A stretch of DNA of 32,391 nucleotides. It comes from Verrucomicrobiota bacterium. GTDB taxonomy: Bacteria; Verrucomicrobiota; Verrucomicrobiia; Chthoniobacterales; UBA10450. Made by a program: the position numbers and the translations under genes. Numbering within the stretch: position 1 is the first letter of the stretch; each line of letters opens with the position of its first letter. Shown one piece after another: positions 8,810 through 15,346 of this stretch. The stretch lies in NCBI GenBank assembly GCA_003219265.1, contig QHQE01000141.1:1-32391 (forward strand), read 5' to 3'. The notes under the pieces are model-generated. The model was not told where the DNA came from. It saw only the letters and a list, made by a program, of their open reading frames with translations, and did not search any database.

Positions 8810-8919
8810 GAGCGCACGCGGCTCGCGTGCTGGTTTCGGCGGCTCGTCGAAACGAACGTGAATAACTCGATAAATTTGCGGCGCGAATCGAAAGAAAACT
8901 TCGCGAGCCGCGTGCGCTC
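8810..8919. repeat. 18-bp perfect inverted repeat with nested hairpin
   Basis: Arms at 8810-8827 and 8902-8919 are exact reverse complements separated by 74 nt. A 12-base piece overlapping the left arm (GGGGAGCGCACG, 8807-8818) recurs in inverted form in the rplV-rpsC gap at 963-974. This suggests a dispersed repeat rather than an operon-specific regulator. Confidence 0.75.
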
Positions 8920-8971
8920 GCCAAAACGAATCCGCTTGCGACATTTTCGTCGATCACGAACATGACCCGCA

Positions 8972-10201
8972 ATGTTCGAGTTGATCACAAGCAATCTTTC
9001 ATCGCGCGCGCGACGCGGCCGGCTGGCGACGGCGCATGGCGAGATCGACACTCCCGCATTCATTCCGGTCGGTACCCAAGGAAGCGTGAAAGCGGTGAGT
9101 CCCCGCGAACTACGCGAGCTCAAGGCGCAAATCATTCTCGGCAACACCTATCACCTATTCGTTAGGCCGGGAATTAATGTAATCAAACATTTCAGCGGGC
9201 TGCACCGGTTTATGAACTGGCACGATCCGATTCTGACCGACAGCGGCGGCTATCAGATTTTTTCACTGGCAAAGTTGCGCAAGATCACCGAAGAGGGCGT
9301 GCATTTTCAGAATCATGTCGATGGAACACCGGCGTTCATAAGTCCGGAGATCGCGATGGAAATTCAGGCGGCCCTCGGCAGCGACATCGCGATGGTGCTG
9401 GACGAATGCGCACCGTATCCGTGCGAGCGCGAGTATGCCGAGAAAAGCTTGGAGATGACGACGCGCTGGGCGAAGCGATCTAAAGCAGCAAACGCTCAAC
9501 GCTCAACGCTCAACCCGCCTTCGCCATGGACGGGCTCCGCCGTGGCGAGCGTTCAAGGTTTAACTGAGGAGGCTGAGCTATCCGCGATCCGCAATCCGCA
9601 ATCCGCAATTAAGCGCCAGCTTCTCTTTGGCATCGTGCAGGGCGCGACGTTTGATGATCTGCGCAAAGCGAGCGCACAGGCGATTGTCGATCTTTCATTC
9701 GACGGTTACGCGATCGGCGGCGTGAGCGTGGGCGAACCGGAGGAAGAAATGATGGGCGCGATCGAAGCGAGCGAACCGTTTTTGCCTAGCGACAAACCGC
9801 GCTATGCCATGGGACTGGGCACGCCGCCACAAATGCTCGAAATGATCGCGCGCGGCATCGACATCTTCGATTGCGTGCTGCCGACCCGCCTCGCCCGCAA
9901 CGGCACAGCGTTTACGTCGACCGGCACGCTGAATTTAAAGAACGCTGAGATCACCCTCTACAAGGATCCGATTGAACAAGATTGCGCATGTCCGGCCTGT
10001 CGCGAATTCACTCGCGGTTACGTTCGCCACTTAATCAAGGCAGAAGAAATTCTCGGATTGCGGCTTATCACACTGCACAACTTACATTTCTATCTCAATC
10101 TCATGAAGCGGACGCGCGCCGAGGTCGAAGCGGGAACGTTCGACGAATTTCGAAAAAACTTTGTTTCGAACTACAAAACGCGGGAAGTCGATCTCGCGTA
10201 A
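8972..10201 (+). CDS. tgt: Queuine tRNA-ribosyltransferase (TGT) with repeat-derived insert
   Basis: Exchanges guanine 34 for preQ1 in GUN-anticodon tRNAs. The 409-residue product has the substrate-binding DSGGYQ with Asp90 (general acid), the nucleophile Asp300 in FDCVLPTR, and the zinc ligands Cys338, Cys340, Cys343 and His369 (CACPAC...LHNLHFY). Bacterial TGT is usually ~375 residues. The excess lies between TTRWAKRS (~170) and LLFGIVQG (~217), where ~46 residues replace the usual dozen. That segment is encoded by heptamer repeats and a hairpin (9490-9609) yet keeps the frame. All catalytic residues are intact, so activity is plausible. The ATG has no strong ribosome-binding site. queF and queC of the same pathway lie at 25172-26386. 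Confidence 0.96.
   Translation: MFELITSNLSSRARRGRLATAHGEIDTPAFIPVGTQGSVKAVSPRELRELKAQIILGNTYHLFVRPGINVIKHFSGLHRFMNWHDPILTDSGGYQIFSLAKLRKITEEGVHFQNHVDGTPAFISPEIAMEIQAALGSDIAMVLDECAPYPCEREYAEKSLEMTTRWAKRSKAANAQRSTLNPPSPWTGSAVASVQGLTEEAELSAIRNPQSAIKRQLLFGIVQGATFDDLRKASAQAIVDLSFDGYAIGGVSVGEPEEEMMGAIEASEPFLPSDKPRYAMGLGTPPQMLEMIARGIDIFDCVLPTRLARNGTAFTSTGTLNLKNAEITLYKDPIEQDCACPACREFTRGYVRHLIKAEEILGLRLITLHNLHFYLNLMKRTRAEVEAGTFDEFRKNFVSNYKTREVDLA
9490..9609. repeat. Composite repeat insert inside tgt: heptamer tract, hairpin, heptamer tract
   Basis: Three heptamers of CAACGCT type (9490-9510, the first varied) run into CAACCCGCC (9511-9519). Next comes a hairpin TCGCCATGG / CCGTGGCGA (9521-9529 and 9540-9548, one G-T pair), and then four CCGCAAT heptamers (9582-9609, the first CCGCGAT). 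The CAACGCT tract followed by CAACCCGCC and a palindrome is repeated at 24176-24231 in an intergenic region, which shows that this is a dispersed cassette rather than native tgt sequence. Confidence 0.9.
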
Positions 10202-10278
10202 CATACCGTTTTGGTCGAACCTCCGGCGCCGTAGGCGCGCTCCGTTTATGGAATACGGTTTGTCTCTCAAAATGACGT

Positions 10279-10386
10279 TGTAGTCGCTCGCCACGGCGAG
10301 CGTGGCGCAGACGGTCAGAATCTCACGCGCAGCGCGTCGCCCAGAGGGCGACGGCTACAGGAGCGACATGCGCGCAAATATGTCGC
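10279..10386. repeat. Palindromic REP-like element bounded by TGTAG...CTACA, plus a third hairpin
   Basis: TGTAG at 10279-10283 and CTACA at 10355-10359 bound two perfect hairpins: CGCTCGCC-AC-GGCGAGCG (10285-10302) and CGTCGCCC-AGA-GGGCGACG (10335-10353). Directly after it GCGACAT and ATGTCGC (10363-10369, 10380-10386) form a third. The same outer ends and two-hairpin layout occur at 29116-29176. Confidence 0.8.
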
Positions 10387-10398
10387 CCCTAACGGGGC

Positions 10399-10429
10399 TT
10401 GACACCTGACTCCTTATTGAGGCGATACT
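10399..10429 (+). promoter_or_regulatory. Candidate promoter for yajC-secDF
   Basis: A consensus -35 TTGACA (10399-10404) is followed after 19 nt by GATACT (10424-10429), a fair -10. TATAAG at 10431 is an alternative but too distant. It stands ~150 nt before yajC, immediately after the palindromic element. Confidence 0.45.
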
Positions 10430-10437
10430 CTATAAGC

Positions 10438-10530
10438 ATGACGCGTCGACGACGACGCTTAAATCGAGAACCGACCCACGTGCGGTCTTGCAACGGCTTG
10501 ACGTCCCTGCCACAAGGAGCCGGCAATTGA
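10438..10530 (+). CDS. Possible short Arg-rich leader ORF
   Basis: ATG at 10438 opens 30 codons starting MTRRRRRLNREPTHV and ending at TGA 10528-10530. It has no Shine-Dalgarno but lies roughly where transcription from the candidate promoter would begin, so it could be leaderless. It resembles no known protein and may be chance. Confidence 0.15.
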   Translation: MTRRRRRLNREPTHVRSCNGLTSLPQGAGN

Positions 10531-10579
10531 CAAAGATGAATTGCAGGGTGCGCTTTCGCGCTTAAGCTCCAATTTTTCC

Positions 10580-10912
10580 ATGTTGCACGCGTTTCTCGCC
10601 CAAGCACAGCCGGCCGCTCCGCCCGGCCCCAGCCAAAATCCCGCGGGCGGCATCGGATTTTTTGTGCCGCTGATTTTCATTTTTGTCATCATGTACTTTG
10701 TGATGTTGCGGCCGCAGAAGAAGCGGCAGCAAGAGCAGCAACGATTGATTTCGAGTTTGAAGACAGGTGATCGCGTCGTCACGAACGCCGGCATTCACGG
10801 CCTCATCTCCAACGTGAAGGAGGCGACCGTGATCGTAAAAGTGGCCGATAACGTAAAGATTGAGATGGAGAAATCGGCCATTACGAATGTGCTGAAACCG
10901 GTTGAGAGTTGA
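10580..10912 (+). CDS. yajC: Preprotein translocase subunit YajC
   Basis: YajC is a small single-span partner of SecDF in the Sec holotranslocon. From the ATG at 10580 the product is 110 residues. It has an Ala/Pro-rich start (MLHAFLAQAQPAAPPGP), one membrane segment GFFVPLIFIFVIMYFVML, then RPQKKRQQEQQRLISSLKTGDRVVTNAGIHGLI, the family signature. A TTG at 10541 would add 13 residues but has no better ribosome-binding site. The last codons and TGA (GTT GAG AGT TGA) belong to a GTTGAGA heptamer tract. It precedes secDF by 108 nt. Confidence 0.93.
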   Translation: MLHAFLAQAQPAAPPGPSQNPAGGIGFFVPLIFIFVIMYFVMLRPQKKRQQEQQRLISSLKTGDRVVTNAGIHGLISNVKEATVIVKVADNVKIEMEKSAITNVLKPVES

Positions 10913-10966
10913 TGGTTGAGAGATTTGAAATTCGCAGCGTTCGACTCTCAACTCTCAGCTCTCAAC
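10901..10966. repeat. Complementary heptamer tracts at the yajC-secDF junction
   Basis: Three heptamers GTTGAGA/GTTGATG/GTTGAGA (10901-10921) face three CTCTCAA/CTCTCAG/CTCTCAA heptamers (10945-10965). The two tracts are reverse complements over 22 bases with three differences, giving a long stem with a 22-nt loop. No T-run follows, so it may slow or attenuate rather than end transcription. The left tract encodes the end of yajC. Confidence 0.85.
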
Positions 10967-10989
10967 TAACGACATTGCGATGAGCCAGT

Positions 10990-11017
10990 CGAAAATCGAA
11001 AATCGAAAATCGAAAAT
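10990..11017. repeat. Four CGAAAAT heptamers directly before secDF
   Basis: Four exact tandem copies end three bases before the secDF ATG and occupy the place where a Shine-Dalgarno would be expected. No purine-rich GGAGG is present there. Confidence 0.95.
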
Positions 11018-11020
11018 TCA

Positions 11021-13366
11021 ATGAGTCCCTCGCTCATGTTTTTTATCGAGCTGTCATGGCTCGCGCTCTTCGGCTGGTACTTCGCCACCGAGCACGGCGT
11101 GCGAAAGCGACTCATCGCCATCGTCCTCACCGTCACAGCGATCACGTTCAGCGTTTGGCTTGCTTATCCACCAGGCAAAAAAATCGCACTCGGTCTCGAC
11201 ATCAAAGGTGGTACGTCGTTCCTCATCCGCTTGATGGGTGGCGACAAGGAAATAAACAAGGGAATGCTCGACCAGGCGGTGGAGGTGATTCGCAAACGGG
11301 TCGATTACTTCGGTGCCGGCGAGCCGATCATCAGCCCGGTCGGGAACGATCGCATTTTGGTTCAGATTCCTGGGCTCGATACCGCAAAAATTCAGGAAGC
11401 GCGCGACCAGCTTTCGCGCGTGGCCAAGCTCGAGTTCCGCTTGGTTTATCCGGATAATGGCGGACGCTTGAAGGCGATCGATGCCGGCAAAGAGGTGATT
11501 CCGCCTGAGTACCGAATTGAAGTTTACAAACCGCCCACCGAAGGAAACGAAAAGCCACGAGAAGAACGGCTGCTCGTAAAAAAGAAAGCGGATCTCGGCG
11601 GTAACCGCGTCAGCGAGTCGCACGCCTATTTCGGGAACGAAGGTTGGGCTGTGCAATTGAAGTTCGACAGCGAAGGGGCCAAGCAATTCGGCCGAATCAC
11701 CGAGCAATACAAGGGCCACCGGTTCGCAATTGTGCTCGACGGGGTAATTCAATCCGCACCGGTGATTCGCGATGCGATCTACGGCGGAGATGCGGTTATC
11801 ACCGGCCGATTCACGGAAAAGGAAGCGCGCAGTCTGGCCAGCGTGCTGGAAAACCCGCTGCAAACTCCAGTGAGCATCGAGGAGGAGCGCAGTGTCTCGC
11901 CCACGCTCGGGATGGATTCGATTCGGGCGAGCATTCTCGCCGGCTTGATGGGCCTGGCGATCACGCTCGTGTGCGTGTTGATTTATTACAAACTGGCCGG
12001 TCTCGTCGCCTGCCTCGCGCTACTCGTAAATATAGTACTGCTGGTCGGCGCGTTTCAATTGATTCCTGGCGGCGTCACTCTGACTCTACCCGGCATCGCC
12101 GGTATCATCCTGACGATCGGCCTCGCCGTGGACGCGAGCGTACTGATTTACGAACGGCTGCGCGAGGAAATGGCGCTCGGAAAATCGCTCAAGATCGCGG
12201 TGCAAACCGCTTACCAAAAAGCGTTCAGCTCCATCTTCGACGCTAACGTGACCACGTTAATCACGGCCGCGATTTTGTTTTGGAAAGCGAGCGGACCGGT
12301 CAAAGGCTTCGCGATCTCGCTTACGCTCGGCATTTTGGCCTCCTTATTCACGGCGCTCATCGTCGGCCGGAACTGTCTCGGCTGGTTCGTCGATACCGGA
12401 CGCGTAAAACGAATGTCGATGTTGCATTTGATTTCGTCGAAGAACATCAACTTTCTCGGGAAAGGTTTTATCGCCTGCATGTGCTCGCTTGCGCTTCTGA
12501 TTGCCGGAGCGAGCGCTTTTTATCTTCGAGGCGAAAAGAATTTTGGGGTCGATTTCCGTGGCGGCGATTTGATCACTTTGAGCTCACCGAACACTATCGA
12601 CGTCGGACAAGTTCGTGACGCGCTGAAGCCACTTGGCTTGGCCGACGCTTCCATTCAAGAGTCAGCGCAGGGAGGCAAGAGTTACATCACGGTCCGGACC
12701 CCGCTGAACACGAGCGATAAAGTGGAGAAACAGATAATTCAGGCGATGCCGGGCGCCGGTTTTATGGTGGAAGGCTCCGAGCGTGTAGGCGCACTTGTCG
12801 GTGGTGAATTGGCGAAGAGCTCCCTCGTTGCGCTCGGTCTTGGTATTCTTGGCATCCTGATTTTTGTCACGTTCCGTTTCGAGCTTTCCTTCGCCGTGGG
12901 AGCGATCGTAGCCCTTTTGCACGACGTTTTCATGACGGTCGGAGTTTTTGCCCTGCTCGGTCACGAGTTAACCCTCACCATGGTCGGCGCCGTCCTCACA
13001 ATTGCCGGTTATTCCATCAACGACACCATTGTCGTTTACGACCGGATCCGGGAAGGTCTGGCCAGTGGCCGCCGCGGCACCATCGAGCAAATCATGAACG
13101 AAAGCATCAATCAGACGTTGAGCCGCACGATATTGACGAGCACCGTCACGCTCATTCCAATTCTATGTCTGTTTTTGTTTGGCGGCGCTGTGCTGCGCGA
13201 TTTCTCGCTCGCCATCATCATTGGGGTCGTCGTCGGCACCTACTCGTCGATCTTCATCGCATCGCCCATTGTCCTTTGGTGGACACGCGCCCGCGGCGGC
13301 AGCGCCACTGCGCTGCGGCGCGAAATCACTCAAAAAGTGACGACAGCCAATCCGGCAGCCTCGTAG
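11021..13366 (+). CDS. secDF: Fused protein translocase SecDF
   Basis: Proton-driven Sec accessory protein in the inner membrane, SecD and SecF in one 781-residue chain. The SecD half has LGLDIKGGTSFLIRL (~57-71), VVLDGVIQSAPVI-type sequence, the GRFTEKEARSLASVLENPLQTPVSI region and LPGIAGIILTIGLAVDASVLIYERLREE. The SecF half has NFGVDFRGGDLITL and TIAGYSINDTIVVYDRIREGL. Two hydrophobic segments precede LGLDIKGG (residues ~5-21 and ~31-48), one more than the classical single span. The ATG has no Shine-Dalgarno; an in-frame ATG at 11036 is possible. It follows yajC, its functional partner. Confidence 0.95.
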   Translation: MSPSLMFFIELSWLALFGWYFATEHGVRKRLIAIVLTVTAITFSVWLAYPPGKKIALGLDIKGGTSFLIRLMGGDKEINKGMLDQAVEVIRKRVDYFGAGEPIISPVGNDRILVQIPGLDTAKIQEARDQLSRVAKLEFRLVYPDNGGRLKAIDAGKEVIPPEYRIEVYKPPTEGNEKPREERLLVKKKADLGGNRVSESHAYFGNEGWAVQLKFDSEGAKQFGRITEQYKGHRFAIVLDGVIQSAPVIRDAIYGGDAVITGRFTEKEARSLASVLENPLQTPVSIEEERSVSPTLGMDSIRASILAGLMGLAITLVCVLIYYKLAGLVACLALLVNIVLLVGAFQLIPGGVTLTLPGIAGIILTIGLAVDASVLIYERLREEMALGKSLKIAVQTAYQKAFSSIFDANVTTLITAAILFWKASGPVKGFAISLTLGILASLFTALIVGRNCLGWFVDTGRVKRMSMLHLISSKNINFLGKGFIACMCSLALLIAGASAFYLRGEKNFGVDFRGGDLITLSSPNTIDVGQVRDALKPLGLADASIQESAQGGKSYITVRTPLNTSDKVEKQIIQAMPGAGFMVEGSERVGALVGGELAKSSLVALGLGILGILIFVTFRFELSFAVGAIVALLHDVFMTVGVFALLGHELTLTMVGAVLTIAGYSINDTIVVYDRIREGLASGRRGTIEQIMNESINQTLSRTILTSTVTLIPILCLFLFGGAVLRDFSLAIIIGVVVGTYSSIFIASPIVLWWTRARGGSATALRREITQKVTTANPAAS

Positions 13367-13464
13367 ATTGGCTTATTCACAAAAGTTGACGAGGTTGGCT
13401 CGCCCGAGTAGGCTCGGCCTCGCCCGTTAAGCCGGGTAATTTCTAAACCAGGAGTGATGATTCG

Positions 13465-13662
13465 ATGCCAGAAGTGATCGTTCGCAAAGGTGAACCGGTG
13501 GATCGCGCGTTGAAGCGGCTCAAGAACAAGCTGGATGCCGAGGGCATTCTCGAGGAAGTGCGGCGGTTGCGCGCGTTTGAGACGCCGTCGCAAAAAAGCC
13601 GGCGCAAGGCCAAAGCCAACGCCAAACGCGGTCGAACCCGGTTCCGCTTCAATCCTTCGTGA
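13465..13662 (+). CDS. rpsU: 30S ribosomal protein S21
   Basis: Small basic protein of the 30S platform. The 65-residue product MPEVIVRKGEPVDRALKRLKNKLDAEGILEEVRRL...KSRRKAKANAKRG is a typical S21. AGGAG about 10 nt upstream supports the ATG. The 98-nt gap from secDF has short GC-rich self-complementary runs (CCCG...CGGG around 13423-13437) but no gene. Confidence 0.96.
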   Translation: MPEVIVRKGEPVDRALKRLKNKLDAEGILEEVRRLRAFETPSQKSRRKAKANAKRGRTRFRFNPS

Positions 13663-13692
13663 GGTGGCGTTGGCGCTGTTAAAACGTTGAAC

Positions 13693-13724
13693 CGTTAAAT
13701 CGTTAAAACGGCAACGATTTAACG
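13693..13724. terminator. 12-bp hairpin between convergent rpsU and the SUMF1 gene
   Basis: CGTTAAATCGTT (13693-13704) and AACGATTTAACG (13713-13724) are exact reverse complements around an 8-nt loop. The stem is A+T-rich and no T-run follows on either strand, so terminator function is inferred only from its place between two converging genes. The left arm belongs to an 8-nt periodic run (CGTTGAAC-CGTTAAAT-CGTTAAAA). Confidence 0.45.
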
Positions 13725-13745
13725 ATTTACGTTTCGCGTGTCAGA

Positions 13746-15344
13746 TCACTCGCATTCGCACACGACCCGGAAGCCGAGGTCGTTGCAGGAAAAAGTCGGC
13801 ACATTCGAGCCGCGCACGGTTGTTCTCAAGCTGTTGAAGCGCGATTTCCAACTGCCGCCACGATAAACGCGACGGTTGCCCATAGTGGGCCCGCGTGGGT
13901 TCACCTTCGGCGCCGGGCGATATGGCTCGTAGTAATCAAGACACCATTCCCAGACGTTCCCAGCCATGTCTTCCATGCCGAAGGCGCTGGCCCCGAAAGG
14001 GAATGCGCCCACCGGCGAGGTTTCCGGATACCCGTCGTCGATATCGCGGTCGCTCCAGGCAAAATTGGTATTGCGATCCGCGAAGTTTGCCAGATCGCCG
14101 CGACCTTCGTAATTGCCCCACGGATATTTTCTTCCGTCGGTGCCGCGTGCGGCATATTCCCATTCTGCTTCGGTGGGCAAACGATATTTCTTGCGTGTGC
14201 GCGCGCTCAACCATTGGCAGAACTTAATCGCCTCCAGGCTGCTGACATGGACGACCGGATGACGGTCGCCGGCGCCGGGCATTCGCTTGCGCACATGCGA
14301 GGGCTGGAACTGCTCGTAAGAGGCATTCGTGATCAAATGACGCGACAAATAAAAATGATTGAGGGTCACTCTGAATAGCGGCCCCTCGTTTGGCGCGGCC
14401 TCGGGCGCGTCGCTTCCCATCACGAATTCGCCCGCTGGGACAAAGAGCATTTCGCCAACCAGCGGATCCTGGAAATTGACATGCCGCCCATGCTCCGCCG
14501 GAACCTCGCTTTCGACGGCTGACGCACCATCGGCGACCGGCCTGGGCTCTGCTTCCCGCGGCGCCGGCCGGCTCACTTCGATCCGCGGCGCTTCCGGGGT
14601 GGCCTCTGCCGGGGAGGCGCCGTTGGCTTCTTCCAGATAAAGATCGACCAGGTCCTCCGCTTCATCTGCCTCGAGGCCGAGATTTTCAGCCATGTTGATG
14701 AACGCGTCGCGTTGGTCGTCCGTCATGTCCTCGCCATCGAGCCCGCTCAAACGAAGCATGCGCAGAAACTCTTCCTGCGGATTGGAAGATGCTTGGCCGT
14801 CTCTTTTCGGCGGTGAAACGGCCGCGGGCGGCGCAACTCGTTGAGCGCCGCTTTCCTTCAGTTTGCCCTCGATCCAGAAAATGATTTGCTCTTTGGTGAG
14901 CCCGTGTTCACGGCCAAAACGCATGAGATGTTTTTCTTGCTCGACGGTGAGCGTTCCGTCGCCGATGGCGAAGAGGAGATACTTCTGAAACTCTGCCACC
15001 GCCTCCTCATGTTCCTGGGCCGCGAGTTCGTCGTCCGCCGCGCGGCGACGCTCGGGATCGAGAAGCTCCACCCGCGCCTCGGTGAGGTAGCGGGACGATT
15101 CCTCCAGGCCGGCGCGGAGTAACTGCGCCAGAGGATTGCTGGGTTGATTTTTGAGTGGCAATTTTTTCTGCCACCAGCGCAACAGTTCCCGGCAATGTTC
15201 CTCGATCAGTTCGTTGCTCGGATTGGCCCGAGGATCAAGGCAAAGCCGCTCGTAGAAATTTGACGACCGGTACTTATTCCACCCATCCCATTTGTTTGGA
15301 TCGTCCGGCAGCGGAGTGGGAAAACTGATGTCGCATTTAGGCAT
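13746..15344 (-). CDS. J-like / TerB-like / SUMF1 (FGE-sulfatase fold) fusion protein in an Hsp70 cassette
   Basis: The 532-residue product looks modular. Residues ~25-110 (NFYERLCLDP...IEEHCRELLRWWQKKL...YLTEARVELLDPERRRAADDEL) follow the helix pattern of a DnaJ domain but have no HPD motif. Residues ~112-162 and ~188-240 are two helical repeats of TerB-like type (FAIGDGTLTVEQEKHLMRFGREHGL; MTDDQRDAFINMAENLGL). After a Pro/Glu-rich linker, residues ~297-531 are a SUMF1/FGE-sulfatase domain (MLFVPAGEFVMGSD, RLPTEAEWEYAARG, GNVWEW, YRGGSW, NDLGFRVV). The catalytic cysteines of formylglycine-generating enzyme that follow RGGSW are absent (KSRFNS), so oxidase activity is unlikely and a binding role more plausible. 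It starts two bases after dnaK-like stops, so it is probably its partner. Confidence 0.8.
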   Translation of the reverse strand: MPKCDISFPTPLPDDPNKWDGWNKYRSSNFYERLCLDPRANPSNELIEEHCRELLRWWQKKLPLKNQPSNPLAQLLRAGLEESSRYLTEARVELLDPERRRAADDELAAQEHEEAVAEFQKYLLFAIGDGTLTVEQEKHLMRFGREHGLTKEQIIFWIEGKLKESGAQRVAPPAAVSPPKRDGQASSNPQEEFLRMLRLSGLDGEDMTDDQRDAFINMAENLGLEADEAEDLVDLYLEEANGASPAEATPEAPRIEVSRPAPREAEPRPVADGASAVESEVPAEHGRHVNFQDPLVGEMLFVPAGEFVMGSDAPEAAPNEGPLFRVTLNHFYLSRHLITNASYEQFQPSHVRKRMPGAGDRHPVVHVSSLEAIKFCQWLSARTRKKYRLPTEAEWEYAARGTDGRKYPWGNYEGRGDLANFADRNTNFAWSDRDIDDGYPETSPVGAFPFGASAFGMEDMAGNVWEWCLDYYEPYRPAPKVNPRGPTMGNRRVYRGGSWKSRFNSLRTTVRGSNVPTFSCNDLGFRVVCECE

Positions 15345-15346
15345 TC

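Larger units (their letters stand above)
8659..8971. other. 313-bp divergent spacer between rpsL and tgt
   Basis: No convincing gene. It holds the rpsL leader hairpin, a candidate promoter, and a perfect 18-bp inverted repeat (8810-8827 GAGCGCACGCGGCTCGCG, matched at 8902-8919). The left arm itself begins a smaller perfect hairpin, GCACGCG-GCT-CGCGTGC (8814-8830). Inside the 74-nt spacer GTTTCG and CGAAAC can also pair. Open frames crossing here on the minus strand are Arg/Ser-rich and resemble no protein. No clear promoter for tgt was found. Confidence 0.6.
10202..10579. other. 378-bp spacer between tgt and yajC
   Basis: Contains a palindromic element (10279-10359), a further hairpin (10363-10386), a candidate promoter (10399-10429) and a doubtful 30-codon Arg-rich frame (10438-10530). 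No convincing protein gene was seen. An AAGGAG at 10514-10519 is too far from the yajC ATG to serve it. Confidence 0.6.

Noticed and set aside
8716-9147. 143-codon minus-strand open frame in the rpsL-tgt gap
   Set aside because: Overlaps the start of tgt and the inverted repeat; low-complexity Arg/Ser composition and no start signal.
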